Positions 59,172 to 64,000 of a stretch of DNA of 64,000 nt are shown in pieces. Location of the stretch: the NCBI GenBank assembly GCA_031378805.1, contig JANNEO010000114.1:20215-84214 (forward strand), read 5' to 3'. This stretch comes from JADCCX01 sp031378805 (GTDB lineage Bacteria; Pseudomonadota; Alphaproteobacteria; Rhizobiales; Beijerinckiaceae). The translations under genes and the position numbers were made by a program. The notes below the pieces were generated by a model, which worked only from the letters and a program-made list of their open reading frames with translations, was not told where the DNA came from and did not search any database. Within the stretch, counting starts at the first letter, position 1, and the number at the start of each line of letters is the position of its first letter.

Positions 59172-60575
59172 CTATTGCGGCCGGAACCAATCCCAGAACC
59201 CGCGCTGCGGCGGCTCCACGGGCTGCTGCTCCAGGCCGCCGGTTGCGGGCGAAAGCCCTTCCGCTGCGGGCGTGCGGGGCGCCGAACGGATGGCAATGGG
59301 CTGGCCACCGCCGCTCGTGTCGAAATCATAGATATCGGGACGGAAATGCGCAGTTCCATCGGGCATCCCGTAGCCGGTGAAATAGGTCCAGGCCACGGGT
59401 ACCGGGCGGGCCAGCCGGACATCCTTGCGCTCGCCTTCGGCGATGGCGCCATCCGTTTCGGCGCGGTCCCATCCTCCATTCCCGGCAAGCAGCCAAGTGA
59501 CAAGGTCGCGCACATCGGCCACGCGCACGCAACCCGAGGAATGGAAACGATCGTCGCGGGCAAACAGGCCCTTGGAGGGCGTGTCATGCATGTAGACCGC
59601 CAGGTTGTTGGGCATGTCGATGCGCACCTGGCCCAGCGAATTGCCCACGCCTGGATCCTGCCGCAGCGTGAAATTCGCGGCCCGTTCCGTGCTCCAGTCG
59701 ATGGAGCGCGGGTTGATCTCCTTGCCGCGCCCGTCGAGGATGCGAATCTTGGAGCGGGTCAGATAACCCGGATCCTTCTGCATCTTCGGAATGATATCCT
59801 TCTTGATGATCGAGGTCGGCACCGTCCATGTCGGGTTGAAGTTGACATTGGTGATGCGGGTTTCCACCGGCGGCGATGCCCGCTCCGCCTTGCCGACCAC
59901 GGCGACATAGCGACGCCGAACCTGTGTTCCCTCGACTGCCTCCACGGCTGCGGCGGGAATGTTGACGATCACATAGCGCTCCCCAAAGCCGAAACTCGAG
60001 GCGCGCATACGGCCAAGGCTGGCTTCAAGCTGCAGCAGGCGCGTGCGTGCAGGCACATTCATCACGGCGATTGTCGGACCCGAAACGCTGCCGCTGTCGC
60101 GCAGGCCATGGCGCAGCTGGAAACGTCGCACGCCCGCCGCGATGGCTCCGGCCGAAGCACCCGGGTCGAGGTCGCCCTCGATCACCAGCCGGTCGCGGAT
60201 CTGTGCCATGTTGCCAGGCGCCACGCGACCCCAGCCGCCCTGCGCCACGATCTGGCGATAGCGCGCGACGGCAGCTTCCGTCGCCTCGATGGACTGGGCC
60301 GTGAATGTCGGGCGCAAATCCTTCGGCAAGGCCGCGAAACGCATTGGGGCAGCGGGCCGCTTGCGTCGTGCCACGGGAGCGGATGGCGGATTCGAAGGCG
60401 TGACTTCAGGCGCGCCTGGAGGGCCAGGCGGCGGCGGTGGCAGGGGCTGCCCAAAGGAGCCGGACTGAGGCGCGGCAGGAACGGGCTGGAATTGAGCCAC
60501 AACCGACCCGCCGCCCGCGAGGAGGGCAAACAGCGACACGGCCAGTTTTTGCGGAAGAGCTTTCACGAATTGCAT
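59172..60575 (-). CDS. L,D-transpeptidase (YcbB/LdtD-like)
   Basis: The 467-residue precursor begins with a signal peptide (MQFVKALPQKLAVSLFALLAGGGSVVAQ). A Pro-rich linker is followed by a peptidoglycan-binding-like part (AIAAGVRRFQLRHGLRDSGSV) and a YkuD domain with HDTPSKGLFARDDRFHSSGCVRV, carrying the catalytic His and Cys. It has the larger YcbB-like layout, able to form 3-3 cross-links. AAGG lies just before the ATG. It is 115 bp after the YbdK-like gene and near PBP1A. Confidence 0.92.
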   Translation of the reverse strand: MQFVKALPQKLAVSLFALLAGGGSVVAQFQPVPAAPQSGSFGQPLPPPPPGPPGAPEVTPSNPPSAPVARRKRPAAPMRFAALPKDLRPTFTAQSIEATEAAVARYRQIVAQGGWGRVAPGNMAQIRDRLVIEGDLDPGASAGAIAAGVRRFQLRHGLRDSGSVSGPTIAVMNVPARTRLLQLEASLGRMRASSFGFGERYVIVNIPAAAVEAVEGTQVRRRYVAVVGKAERASPPVETRITNVNFNPTWTVPTSIIKKDIIPKMQKDPGYLTRSKIRILDGRGKEINPRSIDWSTERAANFTLRQDPGVGNSLGQVRIDMPNNLAVYMHDTPSKGLFARDDRFHSSGCVRVADVRDLVTWLLAGNGGWDRAETDGAIAEGERKDVRLARPVPVAWTYFTGYGMPDGTAHFRPDIYDFDTSGGGQPIAIRSAPRTPAAEGLSPATGGLEQQPVEPPQRGFWDWFRPQ

Positions 60576-60690
60576 ATCCTTGCAGACTGGCATCCATGCC
60601 ATATCGTGTCGGACAGGGTCCATCACCCCGCTTGCTTTCCTGCAACAGAGTCTCGATTCGGCAACACCTCGTGCTTTCCCCGCCCGGAGA

Positions 60691-61842
60691 TCAATGCATT
60701 GTTGTTGCCGCCGGTCCCTCCTGCCCGCGGGTGGCCAGCGCCAGCCAGTCCACCACATCTCCCAAGGCTTCCTCGCCGGATCGTCCGCGACCACGGGCAT
60801 CGGTGTCGAGCGCGATCTGCTGGTCGGCGCTGGTGCCGAAGGTCATGATATCGCGCAGGCTCAGGAGTTCTGTTCGGCAGCCAAGGGCCAGGGCATCAGG
60901 TTCCAGCATCGCAATCATGTCCTCGACGATTTCGCCGATCGAGCGCACGGTGCGTGTCGCCGCATCGATCAGCGCACCATGGATGCCATGCCGTTGGGCA
61001 ATCCATTTGTTCTCGACCGCGATCGCCCGCTCCGCCGCGCCGATATCGCGGTTCAAGGCAGGATTGCCGACGAGGTGTCGCACGAGGCAGCGATAAAGCG
61101 CGGCAATGGCGATGGTGTGCTCCACCCGCGTGCAGCTGTCGGCAATGCGCAATTCCAGCGTGGGATACTTCGCCGAGGGGCGTATTGCCCACCAGATGTA
61201 GCTTTCATCCGGGATGGCCCGGCAGCGCACCAGGGCATCGACATAGCCCTTGTATTCAGCCTCGTTGGCAAAGAGTTCCGGCAAGCCCGTGCGGGGCAAT
61301 TCATCATAAGCCGCCAGACGATAGCCCATCAGGCCCGTGCGCCTTGCCTGCCAGAAGGGTGACGATGTGGACAGCGCCAGGAAAACCGGCAGGAAGGGGA
61401 TCAGCCGCCGCATCAGATCGACGCGCTGCGAGGGATCGGGCACCGAGACATGCACGTGCAGGCCACACAGGATGTTGCGCGATCCCACCATCTGCAGGTC
61501 GTGCATCAGCCTGTTGTATCGCGCTTTCGGGCTGGCCTTCTGTCGGTCCCAGCGGGCCAGCGGATGGGTGCCGGACGCCATGACCAGGAGGCCGTGTTCA
61601 TCCCCGATGGCCGCCAGCATCCGCCTGTAGCCCGCCAGAAGCTGGCGGGCCGCACCCAGCTCCTGCGACGGCGGTGTCGCCACCTCGATCTGGGATTGCA
61701 GCATCTCGGGCCGGAGCGCATCGGGCAGCGCCTGGCGAATCTCGGTGTCAAAGGCACGGGGCAGCAAGCGCGTGGCCTGCCGGGTCCGGGCGTTCGAGAT
61801 GAAATATTCTTCTTCGATACCAAAGCGGTAGTAATCGAGCAT
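60691..61842 (-). CDS. Carboxylate-amine ligase, YbdK family (glutamate-cysteine ligase 2)
   Basis: The 383-residue protein starts MLDYYRFGIEEEYFISN, and continues with ASGTHPLARWD, GLHVHVSVPD, and WWAIRPSAKYPTLELRIADSC, the YbdK family wording. It is related to glutamate-cysteine ligases with an ATP-grasp-like GCS2 fold. The actual substrates are unsettled, with only weak GCL activity known in E. coli. ATG 61842 has GGAGAT eight bases upstream. An ATG at 61878 with GAGG is also possible. Confidence 0.93.
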   Translation of the reverse strand: MLDYYRFGIEEEYFISNARTRQATRLLPRAFDTEIRQALPDALRPEMLQSQIEVATPPSQELGAARQLLAGYRRMLAAIGDEHGLLVMASGTHPLARWDRQKASPKARYNRLMHDLQMVGSRNILCGLHVHVSVPDPSQRVDLMRRLIPFLPVFLALSTSSPFWQARRTGLMGYRLAAYDELPRTGLPELFANEAEYKGYVDALVRCRAIPDESYIWWAIRPSAKYPTLELRIADSCTRVEHTIAIAALYRCLVRHLVGNPALNRDIGAAERAIAVENKWIAQRHGIHGALIDAATRTVRSIGEIVEDMIAMLEPDALALGCRTELLSLRDIMTFGTSADQQIALDTDARGRGRSGEEALGDVVDWLALATRGQEGPAATTMH

Positions 61843-62184
61843 GAAATGATCTCCGATCATTGGCTTGGCGAAGGACATGATCCTCAACCGCTTCCTGATC
61901 AGCCCCCGCCATCCAGTCCGTTGGGCAGTCTGTTGGAAAACCCGCCCAAATTGCGGCACGCGTTAATCTAAGCTCAAGCACTTGATCTATAACACTCTTT
62001 TTTGTGACGTCGTACGGATTCTACTGCGCATTTTCACGCTCGTAGGCAGTTTTGAATGAGGGCTTGCCGCCACAATCGTCCTTACCCTGAGCCTGTCGAA
62101 GGGTCGAGGAAGGCGTTGCAGGAGCTGGCTGGAGCATCCTTCGACAGGCTCAGGATGAGGCCAGGAGCTTTGGCACACTGATGC
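61843..62184. other. Gene-free 342-bp region between dnaG and the YbdK-like gene
   Basis: No credible reading frame is seen. The right half holds the 17-bp inverted repeat described separately. The left half contains TTAA-N7-TCAA at 61963-61977, one base off the CtrA pattern, and AT-rich sequence near 61985-62010 that may hold the ligase promoter. Confidence 0.5.
62086..62154. repeat. 17-bp inverted repeat, REP-like element after dnaG
   Basis: CCTGAGCCTGTCGAAGG at 62086-62102 pairs exactly with CCTTCGACAGGCTCAGG at 62138-62154 across 35 bases. The CTTCGACAGGCTCAGGATGAG wording is a well-known dispersed palindromic repeat in alphaproteobacterial and other proteobacterial genomes. It lies 31 bp past the dnaG stop and may also serve as a transcription stop or mRNA stabiliser. 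Confidence 0.7.
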
Positions 62185-64000
62185 TCAGAAATCCGAGGAT
62201 GCATCGGGATAGCGCGGCGGAGCAAGCTGCCTTGGCTGGCTGACCATGGGAAAGGCAAGGGGCTTCTGCCCGACATTGGCGGCCATTTCCGCCAGTTCCT
62301 GCTCGACCAGATCAAGGGCCACCCTGTCTGCCTCGATGTCGCGCTTGAGCTGCATCAGCCGTTCCGCCCAGGCATCGGTGAGCTGTTCGGCCGGCGTCAG
62401 GGTCAAGCCTGCCAGTTCATCCTCGGCTTCGCGGAATTCCAGCATCCGGATAAAATGATCGAAGCAGCGCTCGACAAATCCTTCATCCGGCAGCGCCTTC
62501 AGCACCGGGAAACCCTCGACCAGCCGATGGCCCCAGATCAGGCCGCGCCGCATATCCTCGCGGCCATGCATGAAATCGAGGCACTCCATGAAATAGGGAT
62601 CAAGCAGATTGTAAAACTCGGTCTGCTCCGGACCCTCGTACTCATCGATAACGCGCAGCACATCCGACAGGAACGTATCGTAGGTCGTGGTGCCGTGAAC
62701 CTCCGACTTGAAATCACCGCGCAGCTTCAAGCCTGCGATTCGCTCGCGGTGGCGTTCGGTCAGATCTGGAAAATGAATGCACAGGCCGAGAAAGATACGC
62801 TCCAGCGCGATGAAGCGTGGTGCAACCGTGCCCAAGCCAGCAGCACTTCCCGGTGACAGCTTGACGGGATCACGAGAGAGGCCGCGTCCGCCCGCGCCCT
62901 TGAAGGCGGATTTGCCGGACCGCTTGCCGCCGCCCTGCTCCCAGAAGAACTGGTTGAGCCTGAAGCGCATCGACAACTCGTAGCGCCGCCGCACCAGCGG
63001 ATCGCCGATCTGGGCGATCAGGTCACGGAAGGTCTTTTCCAGCATCGCCTGCCGATCCGGCGTGGCCGCATCGAAATGGGCCGTCTCGCGCTGCCACAGG
63101 GCGTCCCACAGGCCGGTCGCCTTGGCTGTGACTGCCGCGAAGGCTTCGACGCCCTTCGTCTTGATCAGATCGTCGGGATCCTGCCCCTGCGGCAGAATGG
63201 CAAACCGGAACGAAAATCCGGTTTTCAGCACAGGCAGGATGCGGTCGATGGCGCGGTTGGCGGCGGCAACACCCGCCTTGTCGCCATCAAAACAGATCAC
63301 CGGCTCGGGCGCGAACCGCCACAACGTCGCAATCTGCTCCTCGGTGAACGCCGTGCCAAGTGTCGCCACGACATGGCGCATTCCGGCCTGCCACACCGCG
63401 ATGGCATCGAGATAGCCTTCGGTGGCGATCACGGTTCCAGCCTTGTAGGCGGCCTCGCGGGCGCGGTGGCCGTTGAAAACGAGAAAGCCCTTCTTGAACA
63501 GGCTGGTCTCAGGGCTGTTGAGATATTTGGGCTTCCCCTCCGGATCGAGCACGCGGCCACCGAAGGCCACGACGCGGCCCTGCCCATCCTGGATCGGGAT
63601 GATCACCCGGTTGCGGAAACGGTCATACAGCGACCGGTCACCCTCCGGCTCGATCACCAGGCCCGCATCGATCATCTGCTGGTCAGTGACAGCGTGGTTG
63701 CGCAGATGGATCAGCAGGGCATCGCGGCTTTCGGGCGCGAAACCCATGCGAAACTCGGCCTGGGTGCGATCCGTGAATTGGCGTTTGGCGAGATAGGCCC
63801 GCGCAGTGGCACCCACAGGCTTTTGCAATTGCGCCTCGAAGAACTTGGCCGCGAGTTCAACCACGTCGTAGAGATCCTTGCGCTTCTTCTCCTGCTCGAC
63901 CGCCTCAGGCGCGAATTTCGGCAAGGTGACGCCGGCCTCGTTGGCGAGCCGCTCGACGACTTCCGGGAAGGGCAAGCCTTCCGTTTCGGTTACGAAACGA
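62185..64000 (-). CDS. dnaG: DNA primase, N-terminus beyond the window
   Basis: The frame runs to the right edge without a start, so about 605 C-terminal residues are visible. The first readable ones, FVTETEGLPFPEVVERLANEAG, match the end of the zinc-binding domain. The catalytic core follows, with YLAKRQ, DRFRNRVIIPI, the TOPRIM ATEGYLDAIAV and CFDGDKAG metal-binding motif, then a C-terminal DnaB-interaction region. DnaG makes RNA primers for lagging-strand synthesis. The zinc finger lies mostly outside the window. Partners rpoD or rpsU usually adjacent cannot be seen. Confidence 0.97.
   Translation of the reverse strand, partial: RFVTETEGLPFPEVVERLANEAGVTLPKFAPEAVEQEKKRKDLYDVVELAAKFFEAQLQKPVGATARAYLAKRQFTDRTQAEFRMGFAPESRDALLIHLRNHAVTDQQMIDAGLVIEPEGDRSLYDRFRNRVIIPIQDGQGRVVAFGGRVLDPEGKPKYLNSPETSLFKKGFLVFNGHRAREAAYKAGTVIATEGYLDAIAVWQAGMRHVVATLGTAFTEEQIATLWRFAPEPVICFDGDKAGVAAANRAIDRILPVLKTGFSFRFAILPQGQDPDDLIKTKGVEAFAAVTAKATGLWDALWQRETAHFDAATPDRQAMLEKTFRDLIAQIGDPLVRRRYELSMRFRLNQFFWEQGGGKRSGKSAFKGAGGRGLSRDPVKLSPGSAAGLGTVAPRFIALERIFLGLCIHFPDLTERHRERIAGLKLRGDFKSEVHGTTTYDTFLSDVLRVIDEYEGPEQTEFYNLLDPYFMECLDFMHGREDMRRGLIWGHRLVEGFPVLKALPDEGFVERCFDHFIRMLEFREAEDELAGLTLTPAEQLTDAWAERLMQLKRDIEADRVALDLVEQELAEMAANVGQKPLAFPMVSQPRQLAPPRYPDASSDF

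Noticed and set aside
61963..61977. TTAA-N7-TCAA upstream of the YbdK-like gene as a CtrA site
   Set aside because: One base off the core motif and no supporting context. Mentioned only in the intergenic entry.
1..64000. CRISPR arrays, rRNA or tRNA genes
   Set aside because: No regularly spaced repeats and no recognisable RNA gene in the intergenic gaps read by eye. A tRNAscan or Infernal run would be needed to be sure.

Overview
The window is a high-GC stretch of an alphaproteobacterial chromosome, most likely from the Hyphomicrobiales (Rhizobiales). Supporting signs are an IalB-type secreted protein, UPF0262 next to hisD and a low-molecular-weight phosphatase, a DUF1285 / CoA-pyrophosphatase / DUF6111 / cca block, CpdR, a MoxR-DUF58-DUF4159 operon, and TTAA-N7-TTAA (CtrA-type) boxes in front of ftsE and a class A penicillin-binding protein. 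The genus cannot be fixed from the sequence alone. I saw no rRNA, tRNA, CRISPR array, prophage or insertion sequence. Genes are densely packed and several convergent pairs overlap at their 3' ends.

Layout. 1-4013: truncated GNAT, Mrp/ApbC ATPase, MoeA-like molybdopterin-binding protein, CoxG and an atypical SDR, all on the minus strand. 4111-7750: a three-gene surface-polysaccharide set (pyruvyl transferase, UDP-GlcNAc 2-epimerase, glycosyltransferase). 7904-13311: YkvA, an ECF sigma factor, IalB-like protein, RlmN, a membrane protein, an SDR and an alpha/beta hydrolase. 13376-15682: a 55-residue membrane protein, and a LuxR-type regulator coupled to a processive family-2 glycosyltransferase. 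15837-20066: small protein, murA, a secreted Tyr/Pro-rich protein, hisD, UPF0262 and a phosphatase. 20225-21878: an AT-rich restriction-modification cassette. 22065-26259: a minus-strand run of DUF2937, a small Cys protein, WD40, GTP cyclohydrolase II and a TadD-like TPR lipoprotein. 26345-32248: SleB-like hydrolase, SRAP protein, glycosyltransferase, asparagine synthetase and a Cys-motif protein. 32256-39148: the MoxR / DUF58 / BatA-like operon, read from moxR downwards.

39340-43899 carries DUF1285, NudL-like, DUF6111, cca, an 87-residue protein and a degenerate protease-like exported protein. It is followed by cpdR, hpt and a zinc-ribbon protein on the minus strand. 45918-49067 is ftsE-ftsX, a YdcF-like protein and plsC. 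Next come a coiled-coil protein, matB divergent from a Bug-type binding protein, GNAT, cupin, gloB, a methyltransferase, and a cell-wall block: L,D-transpeptidase, PBP1A, a second L,D-transpeptidase. The window ends with a YbdK-type carboxylate-amine ligase, a 17-bp inverted repeat and dnaG, which runs off the end.

Functionally most of the window is housekeeping: envelope growth and division (murA, ftsEX, PBP1A, two L,D-transpeptidases, plsC), RNA and DNA metabolism (rlmN, cca, dnaG), histidine, riboflavin-type and purine metabolism. The clearest accessory element is the restriction-modification cassette at 20.1-21.9 kb. Other points to look at are the LuxR protein with a changed ligand pocket, an exported protein whose protease-like domain has lost its catalytic residues, and six short in-phase tandem repeat arrays.
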